A program made the position numbers and the translations under genes. This document shows, in pieces, positions 1 to 5,264 of a stretch of 5,873 nucleotides of DNA. Source of the stretch: Gammaproteobacteria bacterium (lineage in GTDB: Bacteria > Pseudomonadota > Gammaproteobacteria > Chromatiales > Chromatiaceae); contig SBFV01000456.1 in NCBI GenBank assembly GCA_006227775.1, positions 1-5,873 on the forward strand, given 5' to 3'. Position 1 is the stretch's first letter; each line of letters starts with the position of its first letter. Under the pieces are notes generated by a model, which was not told the origin of the DNA, did no database searches, and saw nothing but the letters and a program-made list of their open reading frames with translations.

Positions 1-918
1 TGGCGGTTCAGTACCGGCGGCACCCTCCACCGCGCTGGGCGCGCCATCGACCTTGCCTTTCTGGTTGAAGAAACGGAAGAAGTCGGAGTCGGGCTGGATC
101 ACCAGCATGTCGCCCCCCTGCCCAAAGGAGGAGCGATAGGCGTTGAGGCTGCGATAAAAGGCGTAGAACTCAGGGTCCTGGTTGAAGGCTGTGGCGTAGA
201 TCTCAGCGGCCTTGGCGTCACCCTCGCCGCGGGCCTCCTCCGCCAGCTTGTAGGCATCTGCCAGGATCACCGTGCGTTGGCGATCGGAGTCGGCACGGAT
301 ACGCTCAGCGGCCTCGGAGCCCTTGGCGCGCAGGTCCCGGGCGACGCGCTCTCGCTCGGCCCGCATGCGCTCATACACGGATTCGCTGACTTCCGGGGGC
401 AGGTCGATCTTCTTAACCCGCACATCCACCACCTCGATACCCAGCTCGGCGGCCTGACGATCGACGGCCTTGGTCAGTTCCTCCATCAGCTCATACCGGT
501 CCTCCGAGACCACTTCCTGGATGGTCCGGCGGCCAAATTCATCCCGCAGCCCGGTATTGATCCGCTCCGAGAGCAGGCGCGCGGTCCGGCCACTATCACC
601 ACCGGTGGAGCGGAAGAACTGGCCGGGATTCGTAATCCGCCACTTGGCGTAGGAGTCCACGATCACGTCCTTCTTTTCCACCGTCAGGAAGCGCTGGGGA
701 CGGGACTCCAGGGTCTGGAGGCGGCCATCGAACTTCTTGACGTTGTTGATAATAGGGATCATGAAGTGCAGGCCCGGCTTGTAGTCGCTGTCGACGATCT
801 CGCCCAGGCGCAACCTGATGGCCACCTCCCACTGGTTGACGATGAAGGCCGAGGCATAGAGGATCACCGCCAGGACAGCCAGTCCGAAGAGGGCGAAGAA
901 CTTGATCGGGGCATTCAT
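1..918 (-). CDS. hflC: HflC, SPFH-domain membrane subunit of the HflKC-FtsH complex (3' end cut by window)
   Basis: HflC pairs with HflK in a large membrane assembly that encloses the FtsH protease and modulates its access to membrane substrates; in E. coli it affects lambda lysogeny through CII stability. The window shows 306 codons with no stop, so the C-terminus lies just beyond the left edge. Visible parts: a short N-terminus, one membrane segment at about residues 5-27, then the SPFH (prohibitin/stomatin) domain. It includes PGLHFMIP (48-55), EKKDVIVDSYAKWRI (81-95) and LGIEVVDVRVKKIDLP (159-174). A charged coiled coil spans about 180-245, followed by the family-typical PDSDFFRF (276-283). 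The last visible residues (KVDGAPSAVEGAAGTEPP) are low complexity, so the stop is probably near. An internal segment of about 40 residues that I recall in E. coli HflC before the LGIEVVDVR motif is absent. The start is fixed by the Shine-Dalgarno at 926-931 and by the one-base overlap with the hflK stop. Identification is by recalled family motifs. Confidence 0.96.
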   Translation of the reverse strand, partial: MNAPIKFFALFGLAVLAVILYASAFIVNQWEVAIRLRLGEIVDSDYKPGLHFMIPIINNVKKFDGRLQTLESRPQRFLTVEKKDVIVDSYAKWRITNPGQFFRSTGGDSGRTARLLSERINTGLRDEFGRRTIQEVVSEDRYELMEELTKAVDRQAAELGIEVVDVRVKKIDLPPEVSESVYERMRAERERVARDLRAKGSEAAERIRADSDRQRTVILADAYKLAEEARGEGDAKAAEIYATAFNQDPEFYAFYRSLNAYRSSFGQGGDMLVIQPDSDFFRFFNQKGKVDGAPSAVEGAAGTEPP

Positions 919-931
919 CAACGTTCCCTCC
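916..931 (-). promoter_or_regulatory. hflK stop / hflC start overlap with Shine-Dalgarno
   Basis: On the minus strand the hflK stop TGA (920-918) and the hflC ATG (918-916) share one A, giving TGATG. A strong Shine-Dalgarno, GGAGGG (931-926), lies inside the last hflK codons, 7 nt before the hflC ATG. This arrangement decides the hflC start and suggests termination-reinitiation coupling of the two subunits. Confidence 0.85.
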
Positions 932-2135
932 GCTCGCGGGTCGTGTCTCGGGAATCCTTCTTCGGGGCCTGACCGAGATCATTGGCGGGGGCCGCCGGGG
1001 TCGGGGTCGGCGCCCGGCCTTGCTCGGCCGCGGGTTTTTTGGCCATCAACTGATCAAGGGGCAGGTACAGAAGGCTGTTGGCGCCCTCCTGGACGTCCAG
1101 CAGGACCTTGTTGGTCTCGCCAAGCACCTTTTCCATGGTCTCCAGATAGAGACGCTCGCGGGTGACCTCCGGGGCCTTGGCGTACTCGCCAAGAACGGAC
1201 AGGAAGCGGGCGGATTCACCTTCGGCGCTGGCAATCACCCGATCCCGATAGGCTTTGGCGTCGGCCTCCATGCGGGCGGCCTCGCCTCGGGCCTGGGGCA
1301 CGATCTCGTTGGCGTAGGCCTCGGCCTTGTTTTCCAGCCGTTCCTTGTCCTCGCGGGCCTTGATGGCATCGTCGAAGGCGTCCTTGACCTGTTCCGGTGG
1401 CTTGGCGGGCTGCATGTTGACCGAGGTGACTTCAAGTCCAGTCTTGTACTGGTTCATCAGGTTCTGCACCCGGTCCTTGATGCTGACGGCGATGGCGCCG
1501 CGGCCCTCGGTGAGGATGAAGTCAAGCTTGCTGGCGCCGATGGTCTTACGCACCTCGGTCTCAGTGGCGTCGCGCAGGGTCTTTTCCGGGCTCTGGTCCT
1601 GGAAGAGATAGTCCGCGGCGTCCTGGATGCGGGACTGCACTGTCAACTCGAGTTCGACGATGTTTTCGTCCTGGGTCAGCATGGCGGCTTTGTGGGTAAA
1701 GGACGAAATCTCGTCGACATTGACCTTGACCACATCCTCGATGGGATAGGGGATACGCCAGTGGGGACCCGGCTCCGTCATGTAGGCATAGGCACCGAAG
1801 CGCAGCACAACCCCCCGCTCCGCGGGCTGAATGATATAGATGCCCGACAGGAGCCAGACCGCCAGCAGGATACCCCCCAGGATGGCGAGGGTTTTACCCG
1901 TAAGGCCTCCGCCGGGCAGACTGGGGAAACCGCCCCCCCGGCCACCACCGGGGCCACCGCCCTGATCGTCGGGCTCCTGGCCGGATGGCCGTTTTTTGCC
2001 GCCAAAGAGACCACCCAGACTCTCCTGGAGCTTGCGCACCACCTCATCGAGGTCCGGCGGACCCTGCTGGTCGCCGCCACTCTTGCCGCTCCAGGGGTCC
2101 TTGTTTCCGCTACCACCGGGCTCATTCCAGGCCAT
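918..2135 (-). CDS. hflK: HflK, SPFH-domain membrane subunit of the HflKC-FtsH complex
   Basis: Partner of HflC; the two form a membrane-anchored assembly around FtsH with the SPFH domains on the periplasmic side. The protein is 405 residues (E. coli about 419). The N-terminus MAWNEPGGSGNKDPW is the family hallmark and fixes the start at 2135; GGAG lies 5 nt upstream. The open frame continues upstream to an ATG at 2330, but that extension is unlike HflK. Order of parts: Gly/Asp/Pro-rich cytoplasmic tail (1-79) with the conserved QGPPDLDEVVRKL (24-36); membrane segment at about 82-101; AERGVVLRFG (105-114) opening the SPFH domain; MLTQDENIVELELTVQSRI (152-170); LTEGR (208-212); VNMQPAKPPEQVKDAFDDA (239-257); a charged coiled coil at about 258-320; ERLYLETMEKVLG (327-339); and LYLPLDQLM (356-364). 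The last 40 residues are Ala/Pro-rich then strongly charged. It overlaps hflC by one base (TGATG), which suggests translational coupling and matched stoichiometry. Confidence 0.97.
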   Translation of the reverse strand: MAWNEPGGSGNKDPWSGKSGGDQQGPPDLDEVVRKLQESLGGLFGGKKRPSGQEPDDQGGGPGGGRGGGFPSLPGGGLTGKTLAILGGILLAVWLLSGIYIIQPAERGVVLRFGAYAYMTEPGPHWRIPYPIEDVVKVNVDEISSFTHKAAMLTQDENIVELELTVQSRIQDAADYLFQDQSPEKTLRDATETEVRKTIGASKLDFILTEGRGAIAVSIKDRVQNLMNQYKTGLEVTSVNMQPAKPPEQVKDAFDDAIKAREDKERLENKAEAYANEIVPQARGEAARMEADAKAYRDRVIASAEGESARFLSVLGEYAKAPEVTRERLYLETMEKVLGETNKVLLDVQEGANSLLYLPLDQLMAKKPAAEQGRAPTPTPAAPANDLGQAPKKDSRDTTRERRER

Positions 2136-2140
2136 AGTCA

Positions 2141-2144
2141 CTCC
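2141..2144 (-). promoter_or_regulatory. Ribosome binding site of hflK
   Basis: GGAG on the minus strand, 5 nt before the ATG at 2135. It supports the MAWNEPGG start over the upstream in-frame ATG at 2330. Confidence 0.7.
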
Positions 2145-2215
2145 AAAGCCATGCTGGTGACCCTTGGATCGGTAGGTCCTCGGGTCGTTGTCGTTGGATC
2201 GTCGAACGCCGCAGC

Positions 2216-2245
2216 ATTGTAAATAAGGATCAAGCGCTTCGGCAA
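2216..2245 (-). promoter_or_regulatory. Candidate sigma70-type promoter for hflKC
   Basis: On the minus strand TTGCCG (2245-2240, 4 of 6 to the -35 consensus) is followed after 18 bp by TACAAT (2221-2216, 5 of 6 to the -10 consensus). Transcription would start near 2209 and leave a leader of about 75 nt before the hflK ATG at 2135. The spacer contains the palindrome AAGCGCTT (2232-2239), which could be an operator or could be chance. The patch TTATTTACAAT is clearly more A+T-rich than its surroundings. An independent promoter fits the 276-bp gap after hflX. No mapped start site is available to confirm it. Confidence 0.45.
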
Positions 2246-2415
2246 ACCCGCCCATCTGGCGCCAGGATAGTCTTCCCAGCCATTGGAATGCGGCCACCGG
2301 CAAGCCTCTTCCTCGCATCAATGTGGGCATGAGACAACTTCACCGCCGGAACTTTCATCGCCAGGACTTCTAGTGCCAGAACTTTGATCAAGGGGTGCCG
2401 CGACGCCGCGATCAT
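2230..2415 (-). CDS. Marginal 61-residue ORF overlapping the hflX stop (doubtful)
   Basis: An ATG at 2415-2413 overlaps the hflX TGA (2414-2412) as ATGA, an arrangement typical of coupled genes. The frame stays open for 61 codons, starting MIAASRHPLIKVLALEVLAM. Against it: no Shine-Dalgarno is visible in the 15 nt before the ATG, I recognise no family, the middle is simply the 15-bp tandem repeat translated, its 3' part covers the palindrome and the candidate -35 of hflK, and 61 codons open by chance is common at this G+C. I record it because of the overlap, not because I believe it is a gene. Confidence 0.13.
   Translation of the reverse strand: MIAASRHPLIKVLALEVLAMKVPAVKLSHAHIDARKRLAGGRIPMAGKTILAPDGRVCRSA
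2345..2389 (-). repeat. Three-copy 15-bp tandem repeat after hflX
   Basis: Three direct, abutting 15-bp units. In minus-strand reading they are GATCAAAGTTCTGGC (2389-2375), ACTAGAAGTCCTGGC (2374-2360) and GATGAAAGTTCCGGC (2359-2345). The first and third differ at two positions; the middle copy differs from the first at five. A decayed fourth unit (2344-2330, beginning GGTGAAGTTGTC) follows. The array begins 22 bp after the hflX stop codon. Because 15 is a multiple of three, in the marginal 61-codon ORF it would read as pentapeptides IKVLA, LEVLA, MKVPA. It could be a small minisatellite, a decayed binding-site array, or a trace of coding sequence. Confidence 0.75.
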
Positions 2416-3824
2416 GGCGATGAGGTCGGGGCCGTTGCCGCTTCTTCCAAGACCATCCAGGGTGTCTCCTCCGGGAATGGGGCGGAAATTCCGCCAGCGG
2501 CCACTGGCGTCGGCGGCTCTTGCGGACCCATGTCCGACGCTGGCACGCCCAGGCGTTTGGCCAGGTCGGGTGCGCGGCTCAGCAAACGCTCCAGGTCGGC
2601 GGGGGCCACTCGTACCTCCAGGTCCCAGCCGCCCTGATCCGTATGTCTGTCCGTCAGGACTTGGGCGTGGGTGAAGAACCAGGCCCTCAGCCTACCCTCG
2701 GCGGGACTCAGATGAACCCGGCGGTGGAGCCACTCCGCGCCGACGTGTTCGCTGATCGCCTCCAGTAGAAGGTCGAGACCAGAACCGGTGGCCGCGCTGA
2801 GCCAGACTCGCCGCACCCGTCCCGCGGCATCGCGCTCGACCCGGGGCTCGGCGTCAGCCAGCAGATCGATCTTGTTGAAGACCTGCAACTGGGGAGTCTC
2901 GCCGGCGCCGATCTCACCCAGGACCTCCTCGACATCGGCGATGCAGCCATCTCGCCGTGCCCCGGCGGCATCAATGACATGCAGTAGGAGGTCGGCCACC
3001 CGTGTCTCCTCCAGGGTGGAGCGGAAAGCCGCCACCAGTTCATGGGGGAGGTCGCTCACGAAGCCCACCGTATCGGCCAGGATCACCGCCTGCCCACCTG
3101 GCAGCTCCAGACGACGTAGGGTCGGGTCCAGGGTGGCGAACAACTGATCGGCCTGATAGACCCCAGCCTGGGTCAGGGCATTGAACAGGGTCGACTTGCC
3201 GGCATTCGTGTAGCCCACCAAGGACAGGGTCGGCAATTCAGCCTTGTCGCGCGCCCGCCGACCCTGGGCGCGCTGGCCGACGATACGCTCCAGCCGCTTG
3301 TTCAAAGTGGCGATGCGCTTGCCGAGCAGGCGGCGGTCCGTCTCGAGCTGGGTCTCGCCGGGACCCCGCAGACCGATGCCGCCTTTCTGACGTTCCAGGT
3401 GAGTCCAGCCCCGGACCAGCCGGGTGGAGAGATGGCTGAGCTGGGCCAGCTCGACCTGGAGCTTGCCTTCGAAGGAGCGGGCCCGCTGGGCGAAGATGTC
3501 GAGAATGAGGCCCGCCCGATCCAGGACCCGGCACTGGAGGTGGCGCTCCAGGTTACGTTCCTGGGCCGGGGACAGGGCATGAGCGAAGATCACCAGTTCG
3601 GCCTGGCCCACCTCCACCAGCAGCTTGAGTTCATCCGCCTTGCCGGAGCCGATGAAGAGCCGAGGGTCCGGCTTGGCGCGGGCACCGCCTAGTTCGCCGA
3701 CGATCTCGGCGCCGGCGGCCAGGGCGAGGAGGCGGAATTCCTCCCGTTCTTCCGGCTCAGCGGACCGGCCCAGGTCCAGATGGACGAGGACCGCTCTCTC
3801 CCCGACGGGGGGGCGATCAAACAT
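2412..3824 (-). CDS. hflX: HflX, ribosome-associated GTPase
   Basis: HflX is a TRAFAC-class GTPase that binds the 50S subunit and, in E. coli, splits stalled or heat-damaged 70S ribosomes. The protein is 470 residues (E. coli 426). An N-terminal HflX domain includes HALSPAQERNLER (82-94), LDRAGLILDIFAQRA (101-115) and the signature GLRGPGETQLETDRR (151-165) after a helical segment. The G domain follows: G1 GYTNAGKS (204-211), switch-region ATLDPTLRR (230-238), G3 DTVGF (251-255), G4 NKID (317-320) and G5 SAA (343-345). All nucleotide-binding motifs are intact, so it should be active. Residues after about 428 form a Pro/Ala/Glu-rich tail of some 40 residues not found in the E. coli protein. 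The start MFDRPPVGERAVLVH matches E. coli MFDRYDAGEQAVLVH, and no ATG, GTG or TTG in frame lies upstream before a stop, so 3824 is firm even though no Shine-Dalgarno is visible before it. It lies 116 bp after hfq. Confidence 0.97.
   Translation of the reverse strand: MFDRPPVGERAVLVHLDLGRSAEPEEREEFRLLALAAGAEIVGELGGARAKPDPRLFIGSGKADELKLLVEVGQAELVIFAHALSPAQERNLERHLQCRVLDRAGLILDIFAQRARSFEGKLQVELAQLSHLSTRLVRGWTHLERQKGGIGLRGPGETQLETDRRLLGKRIATLNKRLERIVGQRAQGRRARDKAELPTLSLVGYTNAGKSTLFNALTQAGVYQADQLFATLDPTLRRLELPGGQAVILADTVGFVSDLPHELVAAFRSTLEETRVADLLLHVIDAAGARRDGCIADVEEVLGEIGAGETPQLQVFNKIDLLADAEPRVERDAAGRVRRVWLSAATGSGLDLLLEAISEHVGAEWLHRRVHLSPAEGRLRAWFFTHAQVLTDRHTDQGGWDLEVRVAPADLERLLSRAPDLAKRLGVPASDMGPQEPPTPVAAGGISAPFPEETPWMVLEEAATAPTSSP
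3807..3813 (-). repeat. Seven-C homopolymer at codons 4-6 of hflX
   Basis: On the coding strand seven consecutive C residues span the end of codon 4 and codons 5-6 (Arg-Pro-Pro), only 11 bp after the start of the ATG. Gain or loss of one base would terminate or scramble HflX near its N-terminus. The run is seen directly; any slippage is inferred. Confidence 0.9.
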
Positions 3825-3940
3825 GACGTCGCGGGAGCAGGGGCGGAAGGCAAACGCCAGACCGCGAGAGACGAGGCCCGTCGGACATCTCGGCGGACCG
3901 CAGGCGGGGCATGGGGGAGGCTGGCATCACCGCCGGACGA
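3825..3940. other. hfq-hflX intergenic region (116 bp)
   Basis: The region is G+C-rich, with no T run after a stem, so there is no intrinsic terminator between hfq and hflX. No promoter resembling a sigma70 site was found. The last 20 nt before the hflX ATG contain no GGAG-like Shine-Dalgarno. Read-through from hfq into hflX is the simplest reading. Confidence 0.6.
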
Positions 3941-4195
3941 TCAGACGTTGCCTGGCTCGGGGAGATCATCCAGGTTGGGCGCGGAGAGACGGACGTTCCG
4001 CGCCGGCACGACCGTGGAAATGGCATGCTTATAAATCATCTGACTGACGTTGTTCTTGAGCAGCACCACGAATTGATCGAAGGATTCGATCTGACCCTGC
4101 AACTTGATGCCGTTGACCAGAAAGATAGAGACGGGGATGCGCTCCTTCCTGAGGGCGTTGAGAAAGGGGTCTTGGAGGTTTTGCCCTTTGGACAT
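3941..4195 (-). CDS. hfq: Hfq, RNA chaperone
   Basis: Hfq is the hexameric Sm-like protein that stabilises small regulatory RNAs and promotes their pairing with mRNAs. The protein is 84 residues. It opens MSKGQNLQDPFLNALRKER, close to E. coli, and carries the Sm1 motif around 21-50 and the Sm2 motif YKHAISTVVP (55-64). Proximal-face residues Q8, F42, K56 and H57 are present, and the rim has R16, K17 and R19. On the distal face I30 and K31 are kept, but the E. coli Tyr25 is Phe25, a conservative change that keeps the ring and loses the hydroxyl. The C-terminal tail is short (about 18 residues after the core) and ends with acidic residues (LDDLPEPGNV), where E. coli has a long disordered tail of 102 total residues. 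The start at 4195 is chosen over the in-frame ATG at 4228 by homology and by AGGAG 8 nt upstream. It lies between miaA and hflX, as in E. coli. Confidence 0.98.
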   Translation of the reverse strand: MSKGQNLQDPFLNALRKERIPVSIFLVNGIKLQGQIESFDQFVVLLKNNVSQMIYKHAISTVVPARNVRLSAPNLDDLPEPGNV

Positions 4196-4304
4196 GGAGA
4201 AGGCTCCTGATTCTTGTAATCGTTGCATGATTGAGTCGGTTATGGCGGGTGGAAAAAGAGGACCCCGCTACGGATAAAAGGAGACACGGAATTCTACCCG
4301 TGGT
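4196..4304. other. miaA-hfq intergenic region (109 bp)
   Basis: In gene direction it holds two weak inverted repeats: CACGG/CCGTG (4302-4298 with 4289-4285, loop 8 nt), followed by TCTCCTTTT, and GCGGG/CCCGC (4268-4264 with 4249-4245, loop 14 nt) with a T5 run in the loop. Neither has the stem length expected of an efficient terminator. I could not find a convincing -35/-10 pair for hfq here. In E. coli hfq promoters lie partly inside miaA, so a promoter further upstream remains possible. Confidence 0.5.
4204..4208 (-). promoter_or_regulatory. Ribosome binding site of hfq
   Basis: AGGAG on the minus strand, 8 nt before the ATG at 4195. It excludes the upstream in-frame ATG at 4228 as the main start. 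Confidence 0.8.
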
Positions 4305-5246
4305 TCACCCTCGGAGTGAGCGGCGGATGAGCAGAGAGACCCGCTCCGTGGGAGCCTCGTCATCGAACAGGACCAGACAATCCGGCTCGGCGCGCAACCA
4401 GGTCATTTGCCGTTTGGCCAGTTGCCGAGTGGCAATGATCCCCCGTTCGACGGCATCAGTATAGCTTGAGGCACCCAATAAGTAATTCAACATTTGCCGA
4501 TAGCCCACGCTCCGCAGGGCTGGCAGGTCCGGGGTCAAATCACCTCGAGCCCAGAGGTCACGCACTTCCCGCTCGAAGCCCTGCTCCAGCATGGTCATGA
4601 ACCGTCGTTGAATGCGGTCGCGCAATACCGCCCGATCCCGTGGGATCAGGGCCAGTTTGAGTGAGCGGAAGGGGAATTTCCACGTTCCGGCATCCGGCCT
4701 CCGCTGCAATTCGCTCAGGGGGCGTCCAGCCAGTTCGAAGACCTCTAGGGCGCGCTGAATCCGCTGGGGGTCGTTGGGGTGAATACGGGCGGCGGCGATG
4801 GGGTCCACCCGCGCCAAACGCCGGTGCAGTTCGGCCCAACCTGTCACCGCCGCCTCGGCCTCCAGCCGGGTCCGGATCTCCGGGTCAGCCGCCGGCAGGA
4901 GTGAGAGCCCCTGGGTCAGGGCGCGGAAATAGAGCCCGGTCCCGCCTACCAGCAAGGGTATCCGTCCCTGGGCGTGGATGCTGGCCATCTCCCGGAGGGC
5001 GTCGTCTCGGAAGCGTGCCGCGGAATAGGTCTCGGTGGGGTCGAGGATGTCGATGAGGCGGTGAGGCGCCACCGCCAGGACATCGGGTCCCGGTTTGGCG
5101 GAGCCGATGTCCAGGCCACGGTAGACCTGGGTCGAATCCACGCTGACGATGTCGCAGGGAAAACGGCTGACCAGCTTCAACGCCAGGTCCGTCTTGCCCG
5201 AGGCGGTGGGTCCCATCAGCAGAATGGCGACTGCACGCTGGGGCAT
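4305..5246 (-). CDS. miaA: MiaA, tRNA dimethylallyltransferase
   Basis: MiaA transfers the dimethylallyl group of DMAPP to N6 of A37 in tRNAs that read codons starting with U, the first step toward ms2i6A. The protein is 313 residues (E. coli 316). The P-loop GPTASGKT is at 12-19. SVDSTQVYRGLDIGSAKP (35-52) carries the catalytic-region Asp37 and Ser38 and the conserved KP. PHRLID is at 61-66, the YSAARFR segment at 74-80, GGTGLYF at 101-107, HPNDPQRIQRALEVF at 156-170, SVGYRQML at 246-253, and ATRQLAKRQMTWLR at 272-285. All conserved blocks are present, so it should be functional. The start at 5246 (MPQRAVAILLMGPTASGKT) is chosen because the frame's upstream ATG at 5330 would overlap the conserved end of mutL and adds a sequence unlike MiaA. 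It follows mutL by 16 bp and is probably cotranscribed with it. Confidence 0.97.
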   Translation of the reverse strand: MPQRAVAILLMGPTASGKTDLALKLVSRFPCDIVSVDSTQVYRGLDIGSAKPGPDVLAVAPHRLIDILDPTETYSAARFRDDALREMASIHAQGRIPLLVGGTGLYFRALTQGLSLLPAADPEIRTRLEAEAAVTGWAELHRRLARVDPIAAARIHPNDPQRIQRALEVFELAGRPLSELQRRPDAGTWKFPFRSLKLALIPRDRAVLRDRIQRRFMTMLEQGFEREVRDLWARGDLTPDLPALRSVGYRQMLNYLLGASSYTDAVERGIIATRQLAKRQMTWLRAEPDCLVLFDDEAPTERVSLLIRRSLRG

Positions 5247-5259
5247 GGTGTGTCGGTGA

Positions 5260-5264
5260 TCCTC
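5260..5264 (-). promoter_or_regulatory. Putative ribosome binding site of miaA overlapping the mutL stop
   Basis: GAGGA on the minus strand shares bases with the mutL TGA (5265-5263) and lies 13 nt before the miaA ATG at 5246, a longer spacing than usual. No closer Shine-Dalgarno is visible. The overlap suggests that miaA translation depends partly on ribosomes finishing mutL. Confidence 0.5.

Larger units (their letters stand above)
2136..2411. other. hflX-hflK intergenic region (276 bp)
   Basis: This is the longest gap in the window. Reading in gene direction it holds a 15-bp tandem repeat (2389-2345), a 10-bp palindrome CTGGCGCCAG (2265-2256), a candidate promoter (2245-2216), two copies of CGATCCAA 30 bp apart (2201-2194 and 2171-2164), and the hflK ribosome binding site. 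I see no GC-rich stem followed by a T run after the hflX stop, so an intrinsic terminator is not supported. A marginal 61-codon ORF covers 2415-2230. Confidence 0.75.

Noticed and set aside
277..972. Plus-strand open frame of 231 codons
   Set aside because: It is antisense to hflC, whose SPFH motifs are clear on the minus strand.
1035..2000. A6 runs in hflK (near 1035-1040 and 1991-1996) as programmed frameshift sites
   Set aside because: Both lie in phase as AAA AAA (Lys-Lys), not in the A AAA AAC slippery phase, and no alternative frame product makes sense.
1020..2222. Plus-strand open frame of 400 codons
   Set aside because: It is the antisense of hflK and its leader in high-G+C DNA. It has no recognisable family, and the opposite strand encodes an unmistakable HflK.
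2256..2265. Perfect palindrome CTGGCGCCAG as an operator
   Set aside because: A perfect 10-bp palindrome is expected several times by chance in a window of this size. Its place upstream of the candidate promoter is the only support.
2136..2330. N-terminal extension of HflK from an ATG at 2330
   Set aside because: The 65 extra residues (MPTLMRGRGL onward) do not resemble HflK, whereas MAWNEPGG at 2135 is the family start and has GGAG 5 nt upstream.
4196..4228. Longer hfq starting at 4228
   Set aside because: The 11 extra residues are unlike Hfq, and AGGAG sits correctly before the ATG at 4195.
4245..4302. Intrinsic terminator between miaA and hfq
   Set aside because: The two inverted repeats have only 5-bp stems with loops of 8 and 14 nt, and the T-rich stretches are interrupted or inside the loop.
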